Positions 10,219 through 17,288 of a stretch of 64,000 nucleotides of DNA are shown one piece after another. The stretch is from Nocardioides conyzicola (GTDB lineage Bacteria > Actinomycetota > Actinomycetes > Propionibacteriales > Nocardioidaceae). The notes beneath the pieces are model-generated. The model was given only the letters and a program-made list of their open reading frames with translations, was not told the DNA's origin and searched no databases. The stretch is taken from NCBI RefSeq assembly GCF_039543825.1, contig NZ_BAABKM010000001.1:541357-605356 (forward strand). Reading direction: 5' to 3'. Within the stretch, counting starts at the first letter, position 1; every line of letters begins with the position of its first letter. The translations under genes were made by a program, and so were the position numbers.

Positions 10219-10455
10219 ATGACTGAGGGCGGCAATGTGACTATCTCTCTGACCTCTGATGAGGCGCTGGTGCTCTTCGATCTGCTGCACCGTTGGGAGG
10301 ACGCCGGTCGATTGAGTGCGCCGCAGCACAAGGGCGAGCAAGTGGCCCTGTGGAATCTGTCCACCCTGTTGGACCAGGAACTCGGAGAGCCCTTTGGTTC
10401 CGAGTACGGCGACCTCGTCGCAGTGGCAAGAGACCGACTCATACCCTCCGAGTAA
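10219..10455 (+). CDS. small acidic cassette protein of unknown function
   Basis: The 78-aa protein (MTEGGNVTISLTSDEALVLF and onward) is acidic and mostly helical, containing LVLFDLLHRWED and LWNLSTLLDQELGEPFGSEY. Similar short proteins are widespread as accessory genes in actinobacteria, but I know no function. It is bounded by repeat copies 3 and 4. Confidence 0.72.
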   Translation: MTEGGNVTISLTSDEALVLFDLLHRWEDAGRLSAPQHKGEQVALWNLSTLLDQELGEPFGSEYGDLVAVARDRLIPSE

Positions 10456-10459
10456 CTAC

Positions 10460-10504
10460 CGTCCATCGGCACGATCGAGCGGATCGCGGCAGATGAGCCT
10501 GTTC
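10460..10504 (+). repeat. cassette repeat, copy 4
   Basis: GTCCATCGGCACGATCGAG, then CGGATCGCGGCAGATGAG, then CCTGTTC. Confidence 0.8.
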
Positions 10505-10562
10505 CGGTGCGGGCGGAGTCCGCCCTGGCGTGGTGCAGAAAAGGACGGCGGCGACGGCCAGG

Positions 10563-10943
10563 CTAGATGCGGTTTCGTCTCAGGGACCCGCAGAGACGCA
10601 GTTGGTATGTGCCGATGAACCCCACCAGCGCGCGCGCTGCCAGAGCGTTCCCCCAAGCAGTCATCATCCAGACAAAGGTGAAGGTAGTACCTACGAGCCA
10701 GGACCCAGAGTCGGGATCAGCACCGGACAGGACGGCCACCAGGACGGGAAGTACGTACGCGGGCGCGATGGCAACAACGCCGAGGGGAAAGGTCAGAATA
10801 GGCAGGCCAAGAAATGCGCCGGCGTTGGTGTTCGAGACGGGCGAGGCGTAGGCAGTGACGGCGACAGCGGCCACGACGGCGACGTAGCACCAGCCGAGCC
10901 ACGCGAGCCTCCACCACGGGCGGACCTTCTCCGACTTCGTCAC
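10563..10943 (-). CDS. small cassette membrane protein
   Basis: The 126-aa protein has three or four predicted transmembrane helices (about 14-34, 41-70 as one or two, 84-105) and a positively charged C-terminus. It starts with GTG 10943. It lies on the strand opposite to the previous cassettes while the flanking repeats keep the same direction. Function unknown. Confidence 0.7.
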   Translation of the reverse strand: MTKSEKVRPWWRLAWLGWCYVAVVAAVAVTAYASPVSNTNAGAFLGLPILTFPLGVVAIAPAYVLPVLVAVLSGADPDSGSWLVGTTFTFVWMMTAWGNALAARALVGFIGTYQLRLCGSLRRNRI

Positions 10944-11013
10944 AACGACGATCTTCGCGCAGAGCGCCCGCCGTTGGCCGTCGAAAGAGCGCGGCGGTGC
11001 AAACCGACCAGTT

Positions 11014-11040
11014 CGCTACGCGCCAGATCCGGGCGAGCGT
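11014..11040 (+). repeat. degenerate cassette repeat between two minus-strand genes
   Basis: CGCTACGCGCCAGATCCGGG followed by CGAGCG resembles the core of copies 15 and 16, and CGCTACGC pairs with GCGTAGCG just downstream. Similarity is weak. Confidence 0.35.
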
Positions 11041-11076
11041 AGCGGCCTCGACGCGGCAGGTTCGGTCGTCAGAATG

Positions 11077-11301
11077 TCATCGACGTCGCGGCTCGCGGTG
11101 GTAGTAGACGGTCATCGTGAGGTCGTCCTCGCCGTCGGTCACCGCAGAACTGAACGTCAGGTCTTGTACCTGCACATCTCCGAGGTCATCCAAACTGTTG
11201 GCCATATGGCGTAGCAGCGCAGCCACATCGCCCTGCCCTTCACCAGTCGGGTTCGACTGCGAGAAGTGCAGGACGGTCCATTCGCGGGCCTCATCGTTCA
11301 C
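11077..11301 (-). CDS. small cassette protein of unknown function
   Basis: The 74-aa protein contains HFSQSNPTGEGQGDVAALLRH and a C-terminal beta strand pair ending in TMTVYYHREPRRR. It starts with GTG 11301. No membrane segment. It is followed, in plus direction, by repeat copy 5. Function unknown. Confidence 0.68.
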   Translation of the reverse strand: MNDEAREWTVLHFSQSNPTGEGQGDVAALLRHMANSLDDLGDVQVQDLTFSSAVTDGEDDLTMTVYYHREPRRR

Positions 11302-11332
11302 GTCAGCAGCCTCTCAGGCGGATCGCTGACCT

Positions 11333-11383
11333 GTGCGCTCATCGATAGGTCTGCGCATCGGATCGCGGCGTGAGCGGACGTTT
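11333..11383 (+). repeat. cassette repeat, copy 5
   Basis: GTGCGCTCATCGATAG, then GCATCGGATCGCGGC, then GTGAGCGGACGTTT. Confidence 0.8.
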
Positions 11384-11390
11384 GTCGTGC

Positions 11391-11617
11391 ATGATCAGTG
11401 CCGTGATCGGCTCGATCCGGCGGTGGCTGCGACGTTCAGATGCCCGTCTGTCGCCGCGCCCGCACAACTGTCCCGCGTGTGGTCACAACTGGGGCGAGCA
11501 CGGCTTAGACAACGACGTAGACGGCGTTTGCGGGAGTGCGCGTATGAGATCGAGCACGGCCTTCGTTCCAATGAGGAGCCCGGCTGTCGGCTATCACCTC
11601 ATGCCCGTCGCGACTGA
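11391..11617 (+). pseudogene. small zinc-ribbon protein gene with a one-base frameshift
   Basis: From ATG 11391 the frame encodes a basic N-terminus and a first metal knuckle HNCPACGHNW, then reaches VCG at about 11533. Adding one G in the GGG run at 11532-11534 switches to the next frame, which supplies the missing second knuckle (CGEC) and continues YEIEHGLRSNEEPGC to a stop at 11617. The two halves thus form a CxxC-x17-CxxC zinc ribbon of about 76 aa only if the frameshift is corrected. Without it, the protein runs into repeat copy 6 and ends at 11663. It is a decayed gene or a sequencing error. Confidence 0.7.
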
Positions 11618-11627
11618 GCGAAGCGGC

Positions 11628-11673
11628 TCCGCTCTTCGGCAGAACGCACTATCAGCGGCATAAGAGTGCGTTT
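11628..11673 (+). repeat. cassette repeat, copy 6
   Basis: CCGCTCTTCGGCAG, then AACGCACTATC, then AGCGGCATAAGAGTGCGTTT; CGCTCTT pairs with AAGAGTG. Confidence 0.82.
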
Positions 11674-11715
11674 CGGATGGGCCTGTGGTTCGGGTAGACC
11701 TGACACAGTTTGGCT

Positions 11716-12159
11716 ATGACCGCCGAGTTCCGCATGGGTTCGAATGACACCGAGCATCTGTCCATCACGGTGCAAGGTCGAGAGCATGCTGGCGCGGACG
11801 ACTACTGGGATGGCAACTGGGTCGTCTCCACCATCTCCGTGGCAGCTGGTGGCTTCACTGGTCAAGTTCGGGCGTCGCTCCGTATGGACGAGATCCACCG
11901 CTTCAACGAGGGACTGAAGTTCCTCAACCAGAACCTCTTCGGTGCAGCAGTGCTCGAAAGCATGGAGCACTGGATCACCCTCACGGTGAAGGCAGAATCC
12001 CGAGGTCAGATCGAGGTCGTGGGTGAACTGACGGACGGAGCGGGCGGCGGCAACGTCCTGACGTTTGAGTTGGCTGAGGTGGACCAGACCTATCTGGCGA
12101 GTTGGATCAGCAGCCTGGACGACATCGAAAAGGCCTTCCCGGTGATCGGCAAGCCCTGA
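11716..12159 (+). CDS. WapI-type immunity-like cassette protein
   Basis: The 147-aa cytosolic protein contains DDYWDGNWVVSTISVAAGGF near residue 26, followed by an all-beta region and SWISSLDDIEKAFPVIGKP at the end. The DYWDGNW motif with a following GGF is typical of WapI-family immunity proteins, which neutralise contact-dependent toxins; family assignment is from memory of the motif. No toxin gene is adjacent. ATG 11716 is used; a TTG two codons upstream is possible. Bounded by repeat copies 6 and 7. Confidence 0.72.
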   Translation: MTAEFRMGSNDTEHLSITVQGREHAGADDYWDGNWVVSTISVAAGGFTGQVRASLRMDEIHRFNEGLKFLNQNLFGAAVLESMEHWITLTVKAESRGQIEVVGELTDGAGGGNVLTFELAEVDQTYLASWISSLDDIEKAFPVIGKP

Positions 12160-12162
12160 GCC

Positions 12163-12213
12163 CCGCTCGCTCTTCGGCAGTTCCGCGCGCTGTCAGCGGC
12201 AAGAGCGAGCGTT
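12163..12213 (+). repeat. cassette repeat, copy 7 (best hairpin)
   Basis: Outer arms CGCTCGCTCTT and AAGAGCGAGCG are perfectly complementary over 11 bp, with CGGCAGTTCCGCGCGCTGTC then AGCGGC between them, and GTTC at the right end. This copy shows the stem-loop character most clearly. Confidence 0.85.
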
Positions 12214-12473
12214 CACTCGTAGCCCGTGGCGGCCACGATCATCTCGCCGAACAGTCGCCAGGTGGGTCGCTCCTGGTCGCCGCCGCCAACGATGCGAGCA
12301 TCCGCGAACGCCGCGAGGCCGTCGAGGAAGCGATCGAGGGTGCCGTTCTCCCACTCGGCTTCGCCGCCTGTGCGGAAGTCCTCCAAGGCGGCCTGGACGA
12401 GGTCGGCGAAGTCATCGCGGCTGACGACATCGGCACTCTCAGCGTCGGCGGCCCTACCCGTTTCGTGCGTCAC
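12213..12473 (-). CDS. small acidic cassette protein, DUF7660-like
   Basis: The 86-aa acidic helical protein ends in PTWRLFGEMIVAATGYE, after a central AEWENGTLDRFLDGLAAF. A WEN-xTLxxFL block followed by a C-terminal PxWRxFxEMxxAAxxYE block matches a widespread family of short accessory proteins (DUF7660-like, from memory). Its stop codon touches the GTTC end of repeat copy 7. Function unknown; immunity or inhibitor roles are guesses. Confidence 0.68.
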   Translation of the reverse strand: MTHETGRAADAESADVVSRDDFADLVQAALEDFRTGGEAEWENGTLDRFLDGLAAFADARIVGGGDQERPTWRLFGEMIVAATGYE

Positions 12474-12503
12474 CCGCGCATCGTGTCATTGCAAGTACTC
12501 GGG

Positions 12504-12555
12504 CGCCCTCACATCGGCATGAGCGGATACACACCTCGCGGTAGAAGCGGACGTT
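12504..12555 (+). repeat. cassette repeat, copy 8
   Basis: CGCCCTCACATCGGCATGAG, then the centre, then GCGGTAGAAGCGGACGTTG. Confidence 0.78.
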
Positions 12556-12578
12556 GTAAAGGGACCAGCAGCGTGCGG

Positions 12579-13070
12579 TCAGGCGGGGTCGTCTGCGGTT
12601 GGGACATTGATCTCGCGGAGGATCTCGGCAGCCGCAGCCGCGATCGTGGGATTCTCGTCCGTCACGCGGGCCTTCAACTCATGCAGGCCGTTCTCCGGCG
12701 TGATCCAGTCGTAGCGGAGGGCGTTCTCGATCGTCTCGATCATGCGCTCACGGGTGTAACCATCAGGTGCGGTCGCGAAAGCTTCCACAATCAGACGCCA
12801 GCCGACACCATCTGCGCGCTTTGCGAGTGCATCGACGGCGGCGATGAAGAAGGCGATGTACGGATCAACCGGGTCATGTGCCAGCAAGACCAGACCTCGG
12901 TCAACGTCCTCGATCCCGGCGAACAGGGCTAAGCAACGCGCGGCGATGCAACGGTCGGAGTAGGACTCGCTGGTGGCGAGCGCGAGGAGCGCCCGACGGG
13001 CATCGTGCTGTAAAGCCTCCGGTGTCCCGGCTGGCGGCGCGTCTGCAGTCACTGGGCGATTATCGTGCAC
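12579..13070 (-). CDS. helical-repeat (HEAT-like) cassette protein
   Basis: The 163-aa acidic protein is built of repeated helix pairs such as ARRALLALATSESYSDRCIA and ALAKRADGVGWRLIVEAF, ending IAAAAAEILREINVPTADD; this fits a short HEAT-like solenoid. It starts with GTG 13070, two bases from repeat copy 9. No enzyme motif is visible. Function unknown. Confidence 0.68.
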   Translation of the reverse strand: MHDNRPVTADAPPAGTPEALQHDARRALLALATSESYSDRCIAARCLALFAGIEDVDRGLVLLAHDPVDPYIAFFIAAVDALAKRADGVGWRLIVEAFATAPDGYTRERMIETIENALRYDWITPENGLHELKARVTDENPTIAAAAAEILREINVPTADDPA

Positions 13071-13071
13071 A

Positions 13072-13117
13072 TCCGCTCATCGGCATGACCGACCGGAGTG
13101 CGGCAGATGAGTGCGCG
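13072..13117 (+). repeat. cassette repeat, copy 9
   Basis: TCCGCTCATCGGCATG, then CCGACCGGAG, then TGCGGCAGATGAGTGCG. Confidence 0.85.
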
Positions 13118-13240
13118 GGCTGAGTTGAGCCCACCCTGGCCCGGCTCGAACGGGCTGCCTCCCTCTCCGTGTTGCAGGACGGGCGGTCGGGGTGAACCGA
13201 CCCGCCTAGGGCAGGGTCGTCGCCGAGAGTAAGCCCAGGA
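13118..13240. other. cassette-sized interval without a gene
   Basis: This 123-bp stretch between repeat copies 9 and 10 has no convincing reading frame. It holds a small hairpin (GGGCT, then AGCCC) near its left end. It may be an empty or decayed cassette. Confidence 0.5.
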
Positions 13241-13289
13241 GTGCGCTGTTCACCTCTCGGTTTCACGGACTGCGGCAGATGAGTGCGTC
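13241..13289 (+). repeat. cassette repeat, copy 10
   Basis: Right half perfect (TGCGGCAGATGAGTGCGTC); left half diverged (GTGCGCTGTTCACCTCTCGG). Confidence 0.72.
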
Positions 13290-13300
13290 GAGCTGGGCTC

Positions 13301-13711
13301 TCAACGCGGGAGACTTGTTTCGACCTTGCACCACGTTTCGTCGCCTTCAGGACGAAGCCAGATCTCCCGAGTTGAGCCGTCGTCGTGGTCGCCGAGTAGG
13401 GCGAAGGCCTGACCAACTGGCTCGCCGAGACCTATGTTGACCGTGGCGATCGGCAACTCGAAGCCCCGCCATGACACCTGCCAGTCCCGAGCCGGGTCGT
13501 CGTAGATGAGTACCTGCGCTGTGACGAGGTCGGAGGATCTGCCGGGTCCGGTGTCGAGGGTGGCCCGAACGGACGCCCCTCGGCACGTGCTCTCGCCTGT
13601 GTTCGGTCGGTCAGCAGTTGGACTTCTGAGATCGAGTACCCCGCCGATCAGGCCGACGACGAGGACGCACCCCACGAGGAGTCCCAACCGGAGTCGTCCA
13701 CGGTTCGTCAC
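13301..13711 (-). CDS. exported or membrane-anchored cassette protein
   Basis: The 136-aa protein has one N-terminal hydrophobic helix (about 8-26, no lipobox) after a basic TNRGRLR start, then an extracellular beta-rich domain with two Cys. GTG 13711 lies exactly 6 nt after TAGTCT (13723-13718), so the mRNA is probably leaderless and the cassette brings its own promoter. Function unknown. Confidence 0.7.
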   Translation of the reverse strand: MTNRGRLRLGLLVGCVLVVGLIGGVLDLRSPTADRPNTGESTCRGASVRATLDTGPGRSSDLVTAQVLIYDDPARDWQVSWRGFELPIATVNIGLGEPVGQAFALLGDHDDGSTREIWLRPEGDETWCKVETSLPR

Positions 13712-13740
13712 GCTCGAAGACTAAGTGAGGGCCCGGTTCG

Positions 13741-13792
13741 CGTCGTTCGGAACTCAGCAGATCAGCTCGCTCAACGCGGCAGATCCGGTCGC
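13741..13792 (+). repeat. cassette repeat, copy 11
   Basis: GAACTCAGCAGATCAGCTCG, then CTCAACGCGGCAGATCCGG; a diverged copy. Confidence 0.65.
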
Positions 13793-13795
13793 TAG

Positions 13796-14062
13796 CTACG
13801 GGTTGATATTGCCGATCGGGTAGTTCCGGTCCTCGGGGGAGTGCGCACACGCCCCGGCATAAAACGTAGCCCGTGCCGAAGCGTTCTCGCGCTCGACTCC
13901 CGCCTTCTGCATCACGGCCTCCCGCTGCGTGGACGTCATGTCCAGCAGGTCGCCGCAAGTGGTGTCCCAGCCCTGATTCGGACTCGGATCCCAGTTCACG
14001 AACCAGACGCCTATCGACACGGCGATGAGCAAAACAACCGCGCCGATCACCACACGCTTCAC
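13796..14062 (-). CDS. small membrane-anchored cassette protein
   Basis: The 88-aa protein (from GTG 14062; TTG 14077 gives 93 aa) begins with a transmembrane helix (KRVVIGAVVLLIAVSIGVWF) and continues into a short outside domain with CGDLLDMTSTQREAVMQKAG and a second Cys. The LLxMTxxQRxxVxxxAG pattern is helical. Its stop is 4 nt from repeat copy 11. Function unknown. Confidence 0.68.
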   Translation of the reverse strand: MKRVVIGAVVLLIAVSIGVWFVNWDPSPNQGWDTTCGDLLDMTSTQREAVMQKAGVERENASARATFYAGACAHSPEDRNYPIGNINP

Positions 14063-14126
14063 TATTCCGCCGTCCAATAGACACCACAGCCCAAGCGATC
14101 GAATCGTGCCACGTACCCGGCTGATG

Positions 14127-14168
14127 CACGCTCACTGACACGAGCGCACCGCGGCATGAGCGGACGTC
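14127..14168 (+). repeat. cassette repeat, copy 12
   Basis: CACGCTCACTGACACGAGCG, then CACCGCGGCATGAGCGGACG. Confidence 0.78.
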
Positions 14169-14203
14169 CGCCGACCGCACGCCCAGGCCCGTAGCCTCAC
14201 TGC

Positions 14204-14677
14204 ATGCTCCCGGATCGGCACACCGATGAACTCACGATTGACGACCTCGGACCTGGCTGGGAAGAAACAAAACGAGCCCTGGACGCCGTCCAAGCGGACC
14301 TGTCCCGGACCGTCCCAGGCGCGCCGAGACTTCTCCTGCTCTGGCGCAACGCAGACCCGACCCGAGCCTCCAACGAGGCTGACGTGCCGGACGGACGCTG
14401 GGCGTACATCGGCAAGGCACGCGATTGGTACTTCGGCGCAAATGGCGGCTTCGCTCTGCCGCGCGAGTACGCCAACGCAGTACAGGCGATCGCGTCTGAC
14501 GTGTCCGACGCGGTCGTGGATACCCTGCTCGGCTATTACGCCTACTGGCCGCATTGCCCGGACGACGACTGCGCACTCGAGGTCCGCCTCGACGCGGAGC
14601 GACGGTGCTGGTGGTCATGCCGTGCAGGCGACCACAACGTCGGCGAGGTCGGGCACCTGCCCACACCAGCGAGTTGA
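14204..14677 (+). CDS. cassette protein of unknown function
   Basis: The 157-aa cytosolic protein contains several Trp motifs (GRWAYIGKARDWYFG, YYAYWPHCPDDDCALEVRL) and two C-terminal Cys. ATG 14204 follows TAGCCT (14192-14197) by 6 nt, the leaderless signature, so it has its own promoter. Bounded by repeat copies 12 and 13. I do not recognise the family. Confidence 0.7.
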   Translation: MLPDRHTDELTIDDLGPGWEETKRALDAVQADLSRTVPGAPRLLLLWRNADPTRASNEADVPDGRWAYIGKARDWYFGANGGFALPREYANAVQAIASDVSDAVVDTLLGYYAYWPHCPDDDCALEVRLDAERRCWWSCRAGDHNVGEVGHLPTPAS

Positions 14678-14684
14678 CCGCCCA

Positions 14685-14738
14685 CGTCCGTCCAGACATC
14701 GGCAGATCGGAGAACCATCAGCGGCATGAGAGTGCGTG
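14685..14738 (+). repeat. cassette repeat, copy 13
   Basis: CGTCCGTCCAGACATCGGCA, then GATCGGAGAACCATC, then AGCGGCATGAGAGTGCG. Confidence 0.82.
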
Positions 14739-14766
14739 GTTCGTTCCGGCGATGCATCCTTGTTTC

Positions 14767-15168
14767 ATGGCAGCAGGAGTGTTGCGTCCGGAGGACATCA
14801 ACAGCGCTGAGGTGCAGCTCGGCGGCGTCCCGTTCCCGGGTGAATATCGCGACTGGCTGCTCGCGACCAACGGCCATGAGGCCTGGTTCGGCGAAGTCTT
14901 CGTGATGTTCTACTCGCTGGATGATGTCGTCGCGGTCACGCAGGCCGCCGAGCCAGACGAGCGATTGCCTGGCCTGTTGGCGTTCGGTTCCGATGGATGT
15001 GGGGAGCTACTTGCCTTCGACCTCCGCAGGACACCAGCACCCGTCATCTTGGTCAACACCGTCTCGGCTGGTTGGCACGAAGGCCTGTTCCAAGCGCCCT
15101 CGTTCAGTGCCTTCATGGCCCAGAGAGACGCATCCGAGCCCTTCCGTTGGGAGGAGCCGTACGTCTGA
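14767..15168 (+). CDS. SMI1/KNR4 (SUKH) immunity-type cassette protein
   Basis: The 133-aa protein has the SUKH layout: PFPGEYRDWLLATNG at about 22-36, FYSLDDVVAVTQAAE in the middle, then LLAFGSDGCGELLAFDLR (the acidic/Gly loop typical of the fold) and a C-terminal PSFSAFMA helix. SUKH proteins are common immunity proteins against secreted nuclease or deaminase toxins; no toxin is next to it here. Bounded by repeat copies 13 and 14. Confidence 0.82.
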   Translation: MAAGVLRPEDINSAEVQLGGVPFPGEYRDWLLATNGHEAWFGEVFVMFYSLDDVVAVTQAAEPDERLPGLLAFGSDGCGELLAFDLRRTPAPVILVNTVSAGWHEGLFQAPSFSAFMAQRDASEPFRWEEPYV

Positions 15169-15170
15169 TC

Positions 15171-15210
15171 CGGGCGCGAGCGAGCGCGAACAGCGGCAGA
15201 TGCGGACGAT
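15171..15210 (+). repeat. cassette repeat, copy 14
   Basis: CGGGCGCGAGCGAGCGCGAA, then CAGCGGCAGATGCGGACGAT. The following 90 bp to 15300 hold no gene; a weak fragment (CTCGATGAGCGGCTACG) sits at its end. Confidence 0.72.
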
Positions 15211-15302
15211 CTCGTGCTCGATGCGAGCAGGACGAGGACCTCGCGTGGTCGGTAATTCGACTTCGAGGCAGACAATCTCGATGAGCGGCTACGTCGGGGC
15301 GC

Positions 15303-15803
15303 CTAGGACAGATCCTGGCCGGCGTGGCTCCGCTCCCTTGCTGGCGGCCGCGCGGGAAGGCTCGGCCCACGAGCTGCCCACCAGATGCACGCCACTGCAG
15401 CTGCAGCAAAGACGACCGACGCGGCGACCAGGTGCCACATCATGTCCCGCACCCAGTGGGGCGAGGATGAATTCGGAAACTCGAAGTAGAACGATGCCGG
15501 AGACAGCGCGTTCGCCCCGATGACGGCCACGCATGCGAGCACTTGGGCAAAGGCGTCGGGGCGCGCGCCCAAATGACCTGATCGCACCGCGAGCACAGCA
15601 AGCACCGTCACGGCCAAGAGCACGCAACCCCGCTCCAGGAGGAATTCAGGGGGAAGGAGGAGTGGGTCGGCTAGTTGTGCATCCCAGTACGGGGCGAGGC
15701 GGACTGCCTGGCGTGCCCAGATCCAGGCATTCGTGAAGCACGCTAGGGCCGCGATACTGGTGAGGATCCGCACGGCAAGCCCTTGTGGACTTCGTCTCTG
15801 CAC
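15303..15803 (-). CDS. cassette membrane protein with about four helices
   Basis: The 166-aa protein has predicted transmembrane helices at about 12-30, 52-72, 82-104 and 122-146. GTG 15803 lies 6 nt after TACGGT (15815-15810), the same leaderless signature seen elsewhere, so I prefer it to the longer ATG at 15869. Function unknown. Confidence 0.68.
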   Translation of the reverse strand: MQRRSPQGLAVRILTSIAALACFTNAWIWARQAVRLAPYWDAQLADPLLLPPEFLLERGCVLLAVTVLAVLAVRSGHLGARPDAFAQVLACVAVIGANALSPASFYFEFPNSSSPHWVRDMMWHLVAASVVFAAAAVACIWWAARGPSLPARPPARERSHAGQDLS

Positions 15804-15882
15804 CTCGTCACCGTAAGGCACTGCCGACGGCTCGGTTCCAGACTTCCGGCAAGTGCGAGGCCCCGTCACGCCCGCAGACTAG

Positions 15883-15912
15883 CCGCCCGATCATCGGCAG
15901 ATCCGGACGTTC
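15883..15912 (+). repeat. cassette repeat, copy 15 (short form)
   Basis: CCCGATCATCGGCAG joins directly to ATCCGGACGTTC; the central part is missing. Confidence 0.72.
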
Positions 15913-16130
15913 TAGGTTCGGCGGTGGTATCCGTACTTCTCCGGATTCGCCAAGACCGAGTCCACGGTGGCAGCGGCGCTCTCGTCGCTCATCGCGACGC
16001 GTGTGAGTAGCTGCACCGCGTGATCCCTGTTGCCTGCGTGGATCGCGGCGTCGAACTGCGCGGCCAAGCCCGCAGTGGAGAGGCGTTCGTTGACGGTCAT
16101 GCCGCCGAAGTTCGGCTGTTGTCCACTCAC
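15912..16130 (-). CDS. very small cassette protein
   Basis: The 72-aa helical protein (LAAQFDAAIHAGNRDHAVQL, then a C-terminal NPEKYGYHRRT) is one helical bundle at most. GTG 16130 follows TAGTGT (16142-16137) by 6 nt, again leaderless. Its stop codon touches repeat copy 15. Function unknown. Confidence 0.72.
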   Translation of the reverse strand: MSGQQPNFGGMTVNERLSTAGLAAQFDAAIHAGNRDHAVQLLTRVAMSDESAAATVDSVLANPEKYGYHRRT

Positions 16131-16186
16131 GAATTCACACTAGTGGCGCAGGTCGGAGCTCACGCCGAAATCAAGGCCCACACGCG

Positions 16187-16245
16187 ACCGTGTCATCGGG
16201 AGGAGCGGCCACCAGGCGCGTCCAGCAGACGGCAGAGGGATTCAC
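16187..16245 (+). repeat. possible degenerate cassette repeat
   Basis: GTGTCATCGGGAGGAGCGG, then CAGCAGACGGCAGAGGG, loosely follows the left and right halves. It lies in the 175-bp gene-free interval 16131-16305, where I see nothing else. Confidence 0.3.
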
Positions 16246-16305
16246 CCTCACCGCAGCAGATCAGGATGTCTATGCGGAAACGTGCAAACGAGCCCCGAGC
16301 CGCAC

Positions 16306-16953
16306 TCAGGACCGAATAGAGGCAAGAAAATCGGGTGTGAACCCCTGCCCTGTCTGCGGCTCGTACCCCACCACAGCAGTGACCACACGCCGAACGAACT
16401 CGATCTCCCGTTGGACTTCGCCCCATCGCTCGTCCTGCTCGACATCACCTTCATATTTGAGGTCGATTGCCTCGAAAATCTGTGAAACGGCCGTGACTGC
16501 GAAGTCGACTCCCCAAGCGACCGCGGCGAGTGCAGCTGAGTACGCAGCTACGGTCTGAGGACGGTCGAAGTCATCGGGTCCGTCTTCTCCTTCGTTGTGG
16601 TTGAGCGGGCTGAGGAGGTACTCGGCGATAGCTTGAGAGAGCGCGTAATGCTGCGATCGGTCACCGGCGAGGAACTTCCACACGTGCTGCAGGTGGATCT
16701 GCCACTTCCTGCTGGGCTCGTTCTGCCATTCGGTCAAGTGGTCCGTGACCCGATAAGTCTCCGCTGCCGCGCTCGCGGCGACGGCGATGGTCGCGTCGGC
16801 TCGCCGTCCGCCCGCTCGAACCCGGGTCAGCTCGGCGCGGACCCATTCCTCCAGTTCAGCAACTACGCGAATCTCGCGCTGCAGCCGGGATTCCCCCGTA
16901 CGTCCGAACATGGCTCCGAGCGTGCCAGACCGACCTGGCTTGCGCGCGCTCAT
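16306..16953 (-). CDS. helical immunity-like cassette protein
   Basis: The 215-aa protein is all-helical: a long amphipathic start (LQREIRVVAELEEWVRAELT), then alanine-rich helices (TIAVAASAAAETYRVTDHL, YSAALAAVAWGVDFAVTAVS) and a C-terminal helix REIEFVRRVVTAV. Its alanine-rich AVA-SAA pattern recalls DUF416/Imm5-type immunity proteins, but this is only a resemblance. The start is uncertain: ATG 16953 lies inside repeat copy 16, ATG 16911 has a GGAG ribosome site. Confidence 0.62.
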   Translation of the reverse strand: MSARKPGRSGTLGAMFGRTGESRLQREIRVVAELEEWVRAELTRVRAGGRRADATIAVAASAAAETYRVTDHLTEWQNEPSRKWQIHLQHVWKFLAGDRSQHYALSQAIAEYLLSPLNHNEGEDGPDDFDRPQTVAAYSAALAAVAWGVDFAVTAVSQIFEAIDLKYEGDVEQDERWGEVQREIEFVRRVVTAVVGYEPQTGQGFTPDFLASIRS

Positions 16954-16990
16954 CAGTAGTTCCGCACCGTCAGCTGCAGATCCGGATGAA
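16943..16990 (+). repeat. cassette repeat, copy 16
   Basis: CGCGCTCATCAGTAGTTCCG, then CACCGTCAGCTGCAG, then ATCCGGATGAATG. Confidence 0.72.
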
Positions 16991-17022
16991 TGGGTGTCGA
17001 GTGGCGTGGGCACGACTCACGC

Positions 17023-17220
17023 ATGGGTTGGCGTAGAGACTTGAACGGGCCGGCGGCCCTGATCCAGTTCGTCATTCTCGGACTTGCCGTGATGTTGGTC
17101 GGGCTGGCCGGAGTGTCTGGCTCTTGGGGCGACGCGCCGGGGACTCTCCCCTTCTCAGCACTGTTGAGCGTGGTCGGCCTGCTGATGAGCCTCCTCGGTC
17201 TGCGGCGGCTCCGGCGCTAA
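17023..17220 (+). CDS. very small cassette membrane protein
   Basis: The 65-aa protein has two transmembrane helices (about 9-30 and 42-58) joined by a short GSWGDAPG loop, and a basic C-terminus RRLRR. ATG 17023 is used. Bounded by repeat copies 16 and 17. Function unknown. Confidence 0.68.
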   Translation: MGWRRDLNGPAALIQFVILGLAVMLVGLAGVSGSWGDAPGTLPFSALLSVVGLLMSLLGLRRLRR

Positions 17221-17225
17221 GGCAC

Positions 17226-17268
17226 TTCGCGCATCGGCAGATCCGAGCTGATCGCGGCAGATGCAGAT
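17226..17268 (+). repeat. cassette repeat, copy 17
   Basis: TCGCGCATCGGCAGATCCG, then AGCTGATC, then GCGGCAGATGCAG. Confidence 0.8.
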
Positions 17269-17288
17269 GCATCCGACGTGACTGCAGA

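Noticed and set aside
11370..11663. 97-codon uninterrupted plus-strand frame as a normal gene
   Set aside because: After residue 48 it reads into the next repeat and loses the second zinc knuckle, which appears intact in the neighbouring frame.
13060..13416. 118-codon minus-strand frame across repeats 9 and 10
   Set aside because: It runs through two repeat copies, has a shadow-like Arg/Ser composition and no start signal.
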